Shown here piece after piece: positions 46,035-55,542 of a stretch of DNA of 64,000 nucleotides (positions within the stretch are counted from its first letter, which is position 1; each line of letters opens with the position of its first letter). Below the pieces are notes generated by a model. That model did not search any database. It saw only the letters and a program-made list of their open reading frames with translations, and was not told where the DNA came from. The stretch spans positions 186,001 to 250,000 of the forward strand of contig JADJMG010000007.1 of assembly GCA_016709725.1 (NCBI GenBank), in the 5' to 3' direction. The DNA is from Bacteroidota bacterium. GTDB taxonomy: Bacteria; Bacteroidota; Bacteroidia; AKYH767-A; OLB10. The translations under genes were made by a program, and so were the position numbers.

Positions 46035-48392
46035 TTAGAAGGATACAACTTGAAATGTCTTACTAAACATATGCTTGCTTTCACTTTGAATTCGTGCAAC
46101 AAATACACCATTTTGTCCCTTGTGGGGTGTCCAAATGAAAGGCTGGTTACTCTTGATTTGAGTGTTCAAAATATTTTTTCCTTCTGCATTGAATATTTCT
46201 AAGGTGTAGAATTGACTTTCTATTCCTTCGGATTTAAAATTCACATTTCCAGTAGATGGATTGGGCCAAATTTGCAAATCCATTTGGTTTGGGTTAGATG
46301 GATTAACCAACCCCGTCGTGAAATCTCGATAACCCATAACATATTCTCCTTTCTTGAGTGTATCAATAGTCATACTTCCAACTTTGTCGAATTTATTTCC
46401 AGTGGTTACCGTGTAACCGTTCACAACTTGCCAATCTTCCTTTACATTGCTTCGATAAAACAAAACTAAGCTGTCTTCGTTCCCTGTAATTAAATTATTG
46501 TCGAGATAACCTGCCGTTGCATTGGTAGACCCGTTGTAATTTAAAGTAACCTTGGCTAAAAATCCAGGTTTGAAAATTCCATCAAATTTCCAATAACGAT
46601 AATCACTTAATCGAATGCCCGGATTAGTACTAGTGGTTTTAAATGGATCTGGTTTTACCCAATGAAGTTCAGCTCGTACAGTGCTCGTATCTCCTCCAGT
46701 AGCAATTACATTTACATTGCTGTAGGTGTCAAGAAAGGAATTTGTTCCCGTGCTGAAGAGTTTTTTCTCGTAATCAGAAATAGCATCGCTCATATGATCG
46801 TTTCGATCAATTGAATACCAAGTAGGATTAAAGCTTAAGGTAATAGGAAATGAATTTGTGGTATTGTCCATTAATAAAATGAGTGTCGTGTCATTTACAC
46901 CATCTGTAAAGTTTACTTCGACTTTCATTTCATAAATAGCAGAATTTCCTTTACTCTTCTGACGTGAATGCAAAATATATTGATGGGTTGCTAGGTTGAC
47001 CACTTCTAATGAATCAATATCAAAATGCGGAAAGCCCGGTGTGAATACCCAATCATCAAAGAAACGATTCATGTTGATACCACTACTCGCTGTAAGTTCA
47101 TCTCTCAAATGATAACTGTTGACGGAGGTATTGCCTCTGTTATTCATGAAATCTCTACATCCTTCAAAGAAGAGTGAATCCTGCATGTAATAGCGCAACG
47201 TATGTGCTACATCAGCTCCCTTATTATATACAGTAGGCCCATACGTATGTGCATGCGGGATATTGATGAGAGGCAAGTATCCATTGTCGGTAATATGCGC
47301 AAACTGCAAAACTTTTCGATGGTTAGTTCGAAACCAAGTTCTATAAGCATCAGTCCCATATAATTTTTCGGTGGTATAGGCTTCATTAAAACTTGCAAAA
47401 CCTTCGTTAAGCCACATGTCTCCTTCCGATTCACACGTAGTCCAATTCCCCCACCACATATGCGCTAATTCATGTGCCCATAATGTTTCATAGCTGAGCG
47501 ATCCATTGATGTAAGCAGTACCAATATGTATACTGGTTGCATGTTCCATAGCTCCAGAGTTAAAAGGAATCAAACAATATCCTACTTTTTGAAATGGATA
47601 AGGGCCATATGCTTGAATATAATGCGATAAAACCGAATCTAAGTTTTGAAATGTTGCACTTACATTGTTTGAATCGTTAGGCATGCAAGCAATTTCTACT
47701 GGAATGTTTTGATAATTTCTACTCCACGTGTAATAGGGAGCAATAGCTACGCTTGCTAAATAAGTAGGAATAGGAGTTGTTAAATTCCAATTCCAAGTAT
47801 TATTTCCATTGGCATGTAACGTGACACCCTGCAAAATCCCATTACAAAATGCTTTGTATCCAGCAATAGTAGTGATGTGAAAAGTGTAGGTAGCTCGATC
47901 CGTAAACACATCGTTTGCAGGAAACCACGCCCTTCCAAATACATGCGGATCGCTGCCAAATCCTACTCCTAAGTTAAACGCATAATTAAGGTTGAAATAA
48001 AATCCACCCCATCCAGAAGGATCTCCCTGTGGAATGCCGTGATAATAAATGGTAACAATTTCTGAAGTGATGTTGTCAACCGGATTTAGTAAAGTGATAT
48101 CAAGTGTAGTATCGTTGTATGTATACGTAAGGGTGTTTGCGTTTTGATCAAGAATGGAATCAATGATCAATGATAAAAGTGATACCTCAAGCGTAGTTAT
48201 ACTTTGTATTGAATTAGATTTGAATTCCAATTGTGCATGTGCTTCTATACTTTTACTAGGAAAATTAATGGTGTCAAAACTGATATCATAATGAACCACA
48301 TCGAGCAAGTTGGATTGAGCATAAGTTGGCAAACTAATTCCTAGAATCAGTAGTAGCGTGTAGAGTAGTTTTGTCATCGTATTCGATGACAC
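46035..48392 (-). CDS. M1-family zinc aminopeptidase, T9SS-sorted
   Basis: The 785-residue protein has a signal peptide (MSSNTMTKLLYTLLLILGISLPTYAQ) and an N-terminal beta domain (VVHYDISFDTINFPSKSIEA). The catalytic domain has the exopeptidase motif FNSGAMEHATSIHIGTAY, the GAMEN equivalent. The zinc site HELAHMWWGN is at about residues 305-314, with the third ligand in WLNEGFASFNEAY. A catalytic Tyr is likely in the following helices. A type A sorting tail ends it (LQIWPNPSTGNVNFKSEG ... SKTFQVVSF), so it acts outside the cell after T9SS export. It trims amino acids from peptide N termini. Confidence 0.95.
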   Translation of the reverse strand: MSSNTMTKLLYTLLLILGISLPTYAQSNLLDVVHYDISFDTINFPSKSIEAHAQLEFKSNSIQSITTLEVSLLSLIIDSILDQNANTLTYTYNDTTLDITLLNPVDNITSEIVTIYYHGIPQGDPSGWGGFYFNLNYAFNLGVGFGSDPHVFGRAWFPANDVFTDRATYTFHITTIAGYKAFCNGILQGVTLHANGNNTWNWNLTTPIPTYLASVAIAPYYTWSRNYQNIPVEIACMPNDSNNVSATFQNLDSVLSHYIQAYGPYPFQKVGYCLIPFNSGAMEHATSIHIGTAYINGSLSYETLWAHELAHMWWGNWTTCESEGDMWLNEGFASFNEAYTTEKLYGTDAYRTWFRTNHRKVLQFAHITDNGYLPLINIPHAHTYGPTVYNKGADVAHTLRYYMQDSLFFEGCRDFMNNRGNTSVNSYHLRDELTASSGINMNRFFDDWVFTPGFPHFDIDSLEVVNLATHQYILHSRQKSKGNSAIYEMKVEVNFTDGVNDTTLILLMDNTTNSFPITLSFNPTWYSIDRNDHMSDAISDYEKKLFSTGTNSFLDTYSNVNVIATGGDTSTVRAELHWVKPDPFKTTSTNPGIRLSDYRYWKFDGIFKPGFLAKVTLNYNGSTNATAGYLDNNLITGNEDSLVLFYRSNVKEDWQVVNGYTVTTGNKFDKVGSMTIDTLKKGEYVMGYRDFTTGLVNPSNPNQMDLQIWPNPSTGNVNFKSEGIESQFYTLEIFNAEGKNILNTQIKSNQPFIWTPHKGQNGVFVARIQSESKHMFSKTFQVVSF

Positions 48393-48427
48393 TAAATTAA
48401 TAAAATTAAGGAAGAATCAAAGGTCGT

Positions 48428-50953
48428 TTATCTCGCTATATTTGCTTTCGCCTGAAACACTTGATCCTCATCTCTCACAATTATAAAATAGTTTCCATCT
48501 GAATAATTTCGCATGTCCAATCCAGCCTGCATAAGGACGGAGATCTTTGTTTTAGATGAATAAAGGAGTCGGCCAGTAAAGTCATAAATATTCAGCAAAC
48601 AATCTTCCATACCAAGAACCTCCTTGGTGATGCGAATAAACCCTAGTCCAGGATTGGGTGCAATGGATAGTAATCCTTGACTAATTGGCGTACTTATCGT
48701 TCTTAATATAATCAGTGTGTCATTCAAAGTACATCCCCTTGAATCCGAAACAAAATAAGGTTGTGGACCTTCCGCAAGTTGATTAATTTGATTTCCTACG
48801 ATGCCTGAATTAAGCCATTGAATGTAGTAGGGAGGTGTACCACCTTGTAATTGCAAACTAGCAGATCCATTTTGTTCGGAATCAATTTCAGAATGTATAG
48901 TTGCATTCGCAATAATGGGAGCCGGACTGGAAATCGAATAGTTCTCTGTGTGAATACAACCTTGATCTTGTTGAATCGTGCATTGATAGTTTCCGCCAGG
49001 CAGGTTGGTTAGATGTGGTCCTGTACTTTGATTCGACCACTGGTATTGTAAAATGGATTGTGAATCTTTATAAATAATATTTCCAGACCAAAAGGATCCA
49101 ACCTTTGAAGAAGTTAAAAAGGGACCTGTATTTCCTATTCGTGAATTTGAATGATGGTAAGTAATAAAGTGATTGTCATAAAATGAAGTTGAATCAAGTT
49201 GGTTAAAAATATCATCCATTGAATAAATAAAAATACTCCAAGTACCAGCATTACAAATAAAAGGACTATTTAATGTTAGGTTACTAGTCAAAGAATTATT
49301 GGATTTGGCTATTGAATAGTTTCCGAGTAAGGTCCAAGATGAAGAATTATTTTCTTTTCCGATATAATCTCCCTGTTTAATGTAAACAGTAACGACACCA
49401 CTTTGTTTTAAAAACAAATCCAATCCTTTTAGTAGAAGGTCTTTGTTTGACGAAAAATGAATCATACTTCCATGTGCAGGATTTGCAAATGGAACTGCAG
49501 TCATACTATAATATTCGTTATTCGCTGGAGTAGCTTGAACTTTTATTTCTCCATCATTTGAATTGTAACAGCGAGGTGAATGAACTAGAGCTGTGGTCAC
49601 TTTTATGCTATCCGCTTCTGGGACGTTAAATGTTTTTGAGGCGGAACAGCCCAATGCATCAGTAACAATAATTTCATTTTGTCCAGATGAAAATTGTTTT
49701 TGAAACCATTGTCCATCGGTCATATTATTATTGTAGGAATAGCCATATTCACTATTGACCACATAGGAAATCATGCCCGCCATATTCATGACGCCAGTTA
49801 TTCCAGATTGAAAAGGATGATTATTTAAGTCTCTACTGACTCCTTCATAGATGCTTAAAATGTGGTCATAGTTTAAGGTGTTTCCAATTATTGTGCTTGT
49901 GATCCCTTTAATTTCACCATCGTGATTATAAATATAAAGAGAATAATCGCCAGGAATTAAAGTAGGTGGAAGTGCGAATGATATCTGTGTTTTTTCGTCT
50001 ATCCCTGCTCCATATACAGGACTGGAGCTAATTAATTGCCATTTCGTTGAATCAAATTCAGCACCCGCCATCGAACCTGATTTTAAATAAATGCTAATCG
50101 TTTGAAGTTGTGTAGTTGGAAGATGTATTGATAAATTGGTTAATGAAATTTTTGAATTAGTTGACAGGTCAAACATGAATCCATTACTTTGAGTATTGGA
50201 CCAAAGTGTAGTATAGAATGATTTCTTGAAAGGGAAAGGAGAACCTCCTTTCGCATAAAAGATGGCTTGCCCATTGTTGGCCGATTGGCAAGAGGGAGCA
50301 TAGCTAACAACATCCACTTCGAGTGGAACTGGCTCACTGAGTATAGCTGATTCTGTAACTACATTTCCGCCGGCATCACTTATGGTTAATGTATACACTC
50401 CAGCAGGAAGATTATTGATTTCATCCGTAGTATTCCCGTTCGACCAAAGAAATTGATAAGGATTTACACCTCCGCTCGCCCGAGCTTTCATGTATCCTGT
50501 TGAAGTACCATGGCACTTTGCATTCACCACACGCCTTATTCCTGCATTAAAAGGCAAAATAGCATTAGATTCAGTGGATGTGATTTCTGATTTAATTTCT
50601 TTTCGAATTATTTCATTTGGTGTTTCAGATTGATTAAAATTTCCTTGTAATGAGGATGTAAGGTATGTAGATTTCGTAGTATGGGTTGTTATCGAGACAT
50701 CCGCTAAATCTATTAAAACTTGATTTTTCTTACATCTACTTTGAAATGACAAATTACTTAAATCGGTAGATTTCTGTATTTGCTCGATGCTAATATCCTT
50801 ACTAGAAAAATCAGAATTTGAAAAAGAAAATAGGTGTGTAAAAGACAAATCTCTGCATTGACTTTTGGAGTCGACATACAATGACTGTGCATTTAGGGTG
50901 GTGCACAGGAATTGTGCAAGAATAATGAATCTAACTATTTGATAACTCCTCAT
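48428..50953 (-). CDS. Secreted SprB-repeat protein with T9SS sorting tail
   Basis: The 841-residue protein has a signal peptide (MRSYQIVRFIILAQFLCTTLNAQ). SprB-type repeats are clear: VNAKCHGTSTGYMKARASGG followed by PYQFLWSNGNTTDEINNLPA and GVYTLTISDAGG. Later copies read SPRCYNSNDGEIKVQATPA, LPGGNYQCTIQQDQGCIHTE and LTDALGCSASKTFNVPEADS-like text. In the flavobacterial adhesin SprB such repeats build a long surface filament used in gliding. A type A sorting tail ends it (SIAPNPGLGFIRITKEVL ... FQAKANIAR). It probably works at the cell surface. It is separated from the M1 gene by 35 bases. Confidence 0.87.
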   Translation of the reverse strand: MRSYQIVRFIILAQFLCTTLNAQSLYVDSKSQCRDLSFTHLFSFSNSDFSSKDISIEQIQKSTDLSNLSFQSRCKKNQVLIDLADVSITTHTTKSTYLTSSLQGNFNQSETPNEIIRKEIKSEITSTESNAILPFNAGIRRVVNAKCHGTSTGYMKARASGGVNPYQFLWSNGNTTDEINNLPAGVYTLTISDAGGNVVTESAILSEPVPLEVDVVSYAPSCQSANNGQAIFYAKGGSPFPFKKSFYTTLWSNTQSNGFMFDLSTNSKISLTNLSIHLPTTQLQTISIYLKSGSMAGAEFDSTKWQLISSSPVYGAGIDEKTQISFALPPTLIPGDYSLYIYNHDGEIKGITSTIIGNTLNYDHILSIYEGVSRDLNNHPFQSGITGVMNMAGMISYVVNSEYGYSYNNNMTDGQWFQKQFSSGQNEIIVTDALGCSASKTFNVPEADSIKVTTALVHSPRCYNSNDGEIKVQATPANNEYYSMTAVPFANPAHGSMIHFSSNKDLLLKGLDLFLKQSGVVTVYIKQGDYIGKENNSSSWTLLGNYSIAKSNNSLTSNLTLNSPFICNAGTWSIFIYSMDDIFNQLDSTSFYDNHFITYHHSNSRIGNTGPFLTSSKVGSFWSGNIIYKDSQSILQYQWSNQSTGPHLTNLPGGNYQCTIQQDQGCIHTENYSISSPAPIIANATIHSEIDSEQNGSASLQLQGGTPPYYIQWLNSGIVGNQINQLAEGPQPYFVSDSRGCTLNDTLIILRTISTPISQGLLSIAPNPGLGFIRITKEVLGMEDCLLNIYDFTGRLLYSSKTKISVLMQAGLDMRNYSDGNYFIIVRDEDQVFQAKANIAR

Positions 50954-51105
50954 CGCGGTACTATTAATTTATCCTATTTTAACGGAGAGTTTACGCATCA
51001 GTTCAGCAAATAAAGGGGTATGTAAGATTTATTAGTGAATTGATGGGATTCAGTAAAAATCTAATTCATTAAAAGTAAAAACTTATTGAGTGAAAAAAAA
51101 ATAAT

Positions 51106-52580
51106 TTACATCCAATTTGAAAACAAAAGGATGAGCAAAATGCCAGCAATATCCACAAAAAAACCAACTAAAACCATCTCTCTAACTTTAATATGCCCAC
51201 TTGAATATACGATGGTATTGGGAGCCGTTGCGATGGGTAGCATGAAGCCAAGGGAAGCTGATAATGCTGCAGGTACCAATAGGAGTTTGGGATCAATGTC
51301 GGAAACCATTTGTAGCGAAATTAAAATGGGCATCATTAACTGAATACTGGCCACATTGGATGCAAACTCAGAAATGAGAGTCACAATCACACAAATAATC
51401 AAAATAGTTAGTAAAATTGGGACATCATTTACTGCATTTAGATGTTGAGCTAACCAAGTACTTAGTCCCGAAAGTTCAAATCCCTTCGCCAAAGCAAATC
51501 CACTTCCAAAGAGTAGTATAATCTCATAAGGAAGTTTTGAGGCTTCTTTCCAAGTAAGAAGTGCTCTTCCTTTTTCAGTTTGAGATGGAATTAAGAAGAG
51601 TAGTAAAGCCATGCTGATGGCAATGGTGCTATCTTGAATTTGAAGTGGGTGCGGGAAAAGATGAGTCCATCCCTGTAGATGAAAGCTACCAACTTCTAAA
51701 TCGGCTCGTGTGAGCCAGAGAAGTGCTGTACTAAAGAATATAATCCCCACAATTTTCTCATCAATACTCCAATTTCCTAGTTTTAAAAATTCAGTTTTGA
51801 ATCCACCTGTTTCAAATGATTTTAAATTAAGCTTTCGAACAAAGAAAAAACGGATCAACCACCATGCGCATATTAATAGTGAGAATGCAAAAGGCAGAGC
51901 AAAAATCATCCATCCAGCAAAAGTAATGGGATCAGAACTAGCGTATTGCTCATTATAAGCTCTATAAAAAATCATATTAGTAGGAGTTCCAACCAAAGTT
52001 GCTAATCCACCAATGCTGGATGAATAGGCGAGGCCTATGAGTAAAGCAGAAGAGAGTTTTCGATGTGTTTCCGCTGAATCTATATGGTTTCTTAACTGAT
52101 GGATAACGGCTAGTACAGCCGATAAAAGCATCATCACGGTGGCAGTATTAGAAATCCACATGGAAATTAAAAATCCACTGAGCATAATACCAAATAATAC
52201 GCGAGATGCATTATGCCCCGATAAGGATAAAATTCCAAGAGCTAGTCTTCGATGCAACCCCATTTTTCAATGGCGAACGCTAAAAGAAATCCTCCTATGA
52301 ATAAAAACAAAATAGGATCCATGTATTGAGCTGACACTTCCTTGATGTCAACAATACCACTTGAAGGAAGAAGAATAAAAGGAATAAAAGAAGAAACGGC
52401 AATGTGAACGGCTTCTGTCAACCACCATAATGCAACCCAACCGGTGATACCAATCATCACCATCATTAGCGGTGATTTGGGGATCGGAGAGGGAAGCAAA
52501 CAAAATAAAACAAAAAACAACGGACCCGCAATCACCGCCCAGCCCTTATTGGGAGAAGTAGTGATTTGCTCGTTGTGCAT
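51106..52580 (-). CDS. SLC13-family anion:sodium symporter, frameshifted in this assembly
   Basis: The protein of about 490 residues is a DASS (CitT/NaDC-like) carrier. It has about twelve helices, with SPIPKSPLMMVMIGITGWVA, WWLTEAVHIAVSSFIPF and the family's ISNTATVMMLL and SSIGGLATLVGTPTNMIFY, a typical SNT-type motif. The second half has EFASNVASIQLMMPILISL and LGFMLPIATAPNTIVYSSGH. The frame shifts at the C4 run 52258-52261; one base restores EKWGLHRRLALGILSLSG. Likely substrates are dicarboxylates or sulfate; the sequence does not say which. It follows the MarR gene by 36 bases. Confidence 0.9.
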
Positions 52581-52616
52581 AATGATGTTTAGAGAGTAGC
52601 TTGAAAAAAATAGAAT

Positions 52617-53087
52617 TTAATCATTCAACTCATCTCGACGAAATTTATCGAGTAATTTGCAAAGTTGAGCAGCTTCTGTTGCAGTTAATCCTTTCGAAAT
52701 TTGATCCATCGAAACCTCTTCAATCTTCATTTCCTCAACTAACTTCAATCCTTTTTTTGAAATAGTAATAATCGATTCGCGTCGGTCTTCCTTGGAGGGT
52801 ACACGAGTTAAATATCCAGAAAGCCTTAAACGTTCAACCACCCGACTCGTGTCGCTCATCTTATCGAGCATCCTCGACTTAATTTGACTTAAGTTTAAAG
52901 AGTTGGGATGTGAGCCATTTAAAATTCGAAGGACATTATATTGTTGACTACTGAGTCCATATTTCTTAAAAATTTTCGCGATTTGGTTTTGTAGCCAATT
53001 GGAAGTGTAAATCAGATTGACTTGAGCTTGGTGATTTACATTCCGAAATTTCTTTTGTTGTATCGCATCTTTAATGGTCGTAGGCAT
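52617..53087 (-). CDS. MarR-family transcriptional regulator
   Basis: The 156-residue protein is a winged-helix DNA-binding dimer. Helices IFKKYGLSSQQYNVLRILNG and SLNLSQIKSRMLDKMSDTSR form the first and recognition helices. VVERLRLSGYLTRVPSKEDR is the wing and ESIITISKKGLKLVEEMKI the tail. MarR proteins usually repress neighbouring genes and leave DNA when they bind a small ligand. It is followed by the SLC13 transporter, so the transporter is a likely target. YceI just upstream could be another; a GTTGT-A-ACAAC palindrome lies in front of YceI. Confidence 0.93.
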   Translation of the reverse strand: MPTTIKDAIQQKKFRNVNHQAQVNLIYTSNWLQNQIAKIFKKYGLSSQQYNVLRILNGSHPNSLNLSQIKSRMLDKMSDTSRVVERLRLSGYLTRVPSKEDRRESIITISKKGLKLVEEMKIEEVSMDQISKGLTATEAAQLCKLLDKFRRDELND

Positions 53088-53111
53088 AATACGAAGTTAG
53101 TAAATATTGAA

Positions 53112-53145
53112 TAAAAAAAAGCCTTGGATTTTAATCCAAGGCTTT
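53112..53145 (-). terminator. Intrinsic terminator of the YceI gene
   Basis: AAAGCCTTGGAT and ATCCAAGGCTTT form a perfect 12-base stem, followed on the minus strand by T's from the A run at 53113-53120. It lies 18 bases after the YceI stop, so YceI and MarR are probably separate transcripts. Confidence 0.92.
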
Positions 53146-53162
53146 ACGGAAATTAATTGTTT

Positions 53163-53750
53163 TTACTTAGCCTGTGATAACTCAATATTTACAGTAATGT
53201 CAACTTCGTCACTAACAACCATTCCACCCGCTTCAGTAACCATGCTCCATTTCAAATCATAATCCTTACGGTTAATCTTGCTTGTGGCTTTGAAACCAGC
53301 TTTCATGTTACCCCATGGATCTTTCATAAGACCATTGTTTTTTACGTCGAAAGTTACTTTTTTAGTGATGTTACGAATCGTTAAATCTCCAATCAATTCA
53401 TATTTATTTCCAGCCACTTTTTTGAAAGATGTGCTCTTAAATATGATTTTTGGATACTTTGCAGCATTGAAAAACTCATCGCCCATTAGATGTTTGTCAC
53501 GATCTGCGCTTTCGGTGTTGATGCTGTTTACATCAATAGCAAATTCAACCGTTCCATTGTTAAAATCTGTACTTGGACTCTCTACTTTTCCGCTATAAGT
53601 TTTAAAATTTCCTTCTACTTCAGACACCATTAAATGGGTTACTGCGAATTTTACAGTAGTATGTGTAGGATCTACATTCCAAACAATGTTTTGTGCATTA
53701 ACTCCTAGACCTAAGCTAGAGAGTAATAGGATAGCAAATATTTTTTTCAT
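53163..53750 (-). CDS. Secreted YceI-family protein
   Basis: The 195-residue protein has a signal peptide (MKKIFAILLLSSLGLGVNAQ). The YceI lipocalin-like barrel follows: IVWNVDPTHTTVKFAVTHLM, VEGNFKTYSGKVESPSTDFN, VEFAIDVNSINTESADRDKH, LMGDEFFNAAKYPKIIFKST and ADLTIRNITKKVTFDVKNNG-like text. YceI proteins bind isoprenoid-like molecules in the periplasm and are stress-linked in some species. The length is normal. It has its own -7 element at 53767 and a strong terminator, and it is next to a MarR regulator. Confidence 0.95.
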   Translation of the reverse strand: MKKIFAILLLSSLGLGVNAQNIVWNVDPTHTTVKFAVTHLMVSEVEGNFKTYSGKVESPSTDFNNGTVEFAIDVNSINTESADRDKHLMGDEFFNAAKYPKIIFKSTSFKKVAGNKYELIGDLTIRNITKKVTFDVKNNGLMKDPWGNMKAGFKATSKINRKDYDLKWSMVTEAGGMVVSDEVDITVNIELSQAK

Positions 53751-53766
53751 GATTCTAATTTTTTTT

Positions 53767-53774
53767 CAAATATA
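53767..53774 (-). promoter_or_regulatory. -7 promoter element of YceI
   Basis: The minus strand reads TATATTTG, 16 bases before the ATG at 53750. Confidence 0.5.
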
Positions 53775-53791
53775 GTGTATATACATTAGAT

Positions 53792-53802
53792 GTTGTAACA
53801 AC
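53792..53802. promoter_or_regulatory. Palindrome in the YceI promoter, possible MarR operator
   Basis: GTTGTAACAAC is a perfect 11-base palindrome with a single central A, just upstream of the -7 element where a repressor would block RNA polymerase. Size and place fit a MarR-type site, but no second copy was found. Confidence 0.35.
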
Positions 53803-53916
53803 TATTACTAACATTTAATTAATATACTGAATATCAATATTATAATTTATATAATTTTACTTTAGAGAAGATTTTTCTTGAACAAGATTTGCTAATGACG
53901 AAAACGAAATTCCATT

Positions 53917-55509
53917 TTATCTTGAAATCGCCATATTTAAATCGAAGGCGCATTTAAAATGTCCTTCCGGACAAGCCTTATGACCGTGTAATCCACACGG
54001 TCGACAGGATAAATTCAATACTTCTACAATCTTTTTATCATCTGACAAAGGTCCAAATCCAAAAGCAGGAACCGTACTGCAATAATAGGCAGTCACGGGA
54101 GCGTTCATCGCAGATGCAATATGCATCGGAGCTGAATCATTTACAAAATTTCGTTTGGCGTCTTTCATTAAAGCAGCGGTTTGTAAAAAGCTTAATTTAC
54201 CCGCAAGGGTTTTTACATTTTCGTTTTTAGATAGTTCTTGAATGGCTAAACATTCGTTTTTATCAACAGGACCACCAAGCAAATAAATATTAGCTTCTTT
54301 ATCTATATCGTGAAGCGAAGAAATTAATTGAATCCATTTCGCAGCGGGAACTTGCTTTGTAAACCAAACGGAAGTAGGTGCAATGCAATAGTAAGTTTTC
54401 CTTTTTAATTCCTGTACAGATGAATAATCGCTTGCAGAAGGATAAAGAATTGGTTTTACGGATTCATTCGCGCCCAAAGATTTCATCAATCTTAAATTGC
54501 GTACTGTTTCATGAGTTTCAGTTTCACCCGCAATATCGTGCTCGATTTTCTGAGTAAATAAAAATGAAAAAGGATTCTTCTTAAATCCAATTCTGTCTTT
54601 AGCACCACTTAATCCGGTAAGAATTCCAGTTGCCGCAAAACGTTGAATATTGATGACAACGTCATATTTCTCTTTTCGAATTTGAAAGAGGAGAGTCCAC
54701 AAGTTTTTTTGCTTATTTTTCTGTTTGTTCCAGATAAGAATACTACTTATTCCAATAAAATTTTGCAATAATCCTTCATTTCCTTTTCGTACCAATACAT
54801 CCAACTGCGCATGCGGAAAACATCGATGCGCCTCCTGAATTAAGGGAGTCGCTAAAATGACATCTCCAATAAAAGCAGTTTGAATGATTAATATTTTCAC
54901 TGGCTTACAAGGAAGAAGGTGTCGCTCGTTAAAACGTTCAACAAATCGTATTAACATTTGTCGCTGTTTCTTTGGACTGTTTATACCAATAAACTCTTGG
55001 TATAGTTCTTCATCCCGTAGTATTAAAATACTTTCTAATGAAGCCACAGAATACTCCACGAATTCTCCCTCTTGTAAGTCAAGAATATGTGGAATAGTTT
55101 CTGTATTTTTTTCTGTGGAAACTGGAGCAGAAGCAGCTCTGCGGATGGGATAACTTTCTACAAAATAACACAGTTGTCCAACTACTGTTACTTTATGATC
55201 ATAACCTTTTCGTTGGATGTATAGGGTTCCATCATCTACAAAAGCATAAACGCTATCATAAGGTAAACTTTGTTTTACTTTGTTTTCATTGATGAAGAAT
55301 AGGCTATCACCCCGAAACCATTTTTTTACATGCGATGTTTTTTCTCCGTTGATAAGAAGTTGTGTGGTTTGGATGGAAGGACTTTGCTCTTGCAATTCAC
55401 TTAAATGCAAATAAACACCACTTGGAAATGAGTTTCTACTGTTTGTTGAAGTTTGGGAATAGAGTAGGGTAGGAAGAAAAAATGCTACTGCGAATACTAT
55501 ACTTTTCAT
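53917..55509 (-). CDS. GT9 heptosyltransferase joined to a secreted N-terminal protein
   Basis: The open frame reads signal peptide MKSIVFAVAFFLPTLLYSQ, a beta-rich domain (LHLSELQEQSPSIQTTQLLI, SYPIRRAASAPVSTEKNTET) and then, after FVERFNERHLLPCKP, a complete GT9 enzyme. That enzyme has VKILIIQTAFIGDVILATPL, VINIQRFAATGILTGLSGAK and NDSAPMHIASAMNAP. GT9 enzymes use ADP-heptose in the cytosol, which conflicts with an exported N terminus. The codon for V of VKILIIQ is GTG at 54900. One extra base just before it would end the first protein (stop near 54905), so these are probably two adjacent genes joined by an indel. The -7 element favours the ATG at 55509. Confidence 0.82.
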   Translation of the reverse strand: MKSIVFAVAFFLPTLLYSQTSTNSRNSFPSGVYLHLSELQEQSPSIQTTQLLINGEKTSHVKKWFRGDSLFFINENKVKQSLPYDSVYAFVDDGTLYIQRKGYDHKVTVVGQLCYFVESYPIRRAASAPVSTEKNTETIPHILDLQEGEFVEYSVASLESILILRDEELYQEFIGINSPKKQRQMLIRFVERFNERHLLPCKPVKILIIQTAFIGDVILATPLIQEAHRCFPHAQLDVLVRKGNEGLLQNFIGISSILIWNKQKNKQKNLWTLLFQIRKEKYDVVINIQRFAATGILTGLSGAKDRIGFKKNPFSFLFTQKIEHDIAGETETHETVRNLRLMKSLGANESVKPILYPSASDYSSVQELKRKTYYCIAPTSVWFTKQVPAAKWIQLISSLHDIDKEANIYLLGGPVDKNECLAIQELSKNENVKTLAGKLSFLQTAALMKDAKRNFVNDSAPMHIASAMNAPVTAYYCSTVPAFGFGPLSDDKKIVEVLNLSCRPCGLHGHKACPEGHFKCAFDLNMAISR

Positions 55510-55513
55510 GGTG

Positions 55514-55521
55514 CAAAGGTA
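55514..55521 (-). promoter_or_regulatory. -7 promoter element of the joined secreted/GT9 gene
   Basis: The minus strand reads TACCTTTG, 4 bases before the ATG at 55509. This rules out the earlier in-frame start nine codons upstream. Confidence 0.5.
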
Positions 55522-55542
55522 AACGCTTAAAAGCAAAAAGAA

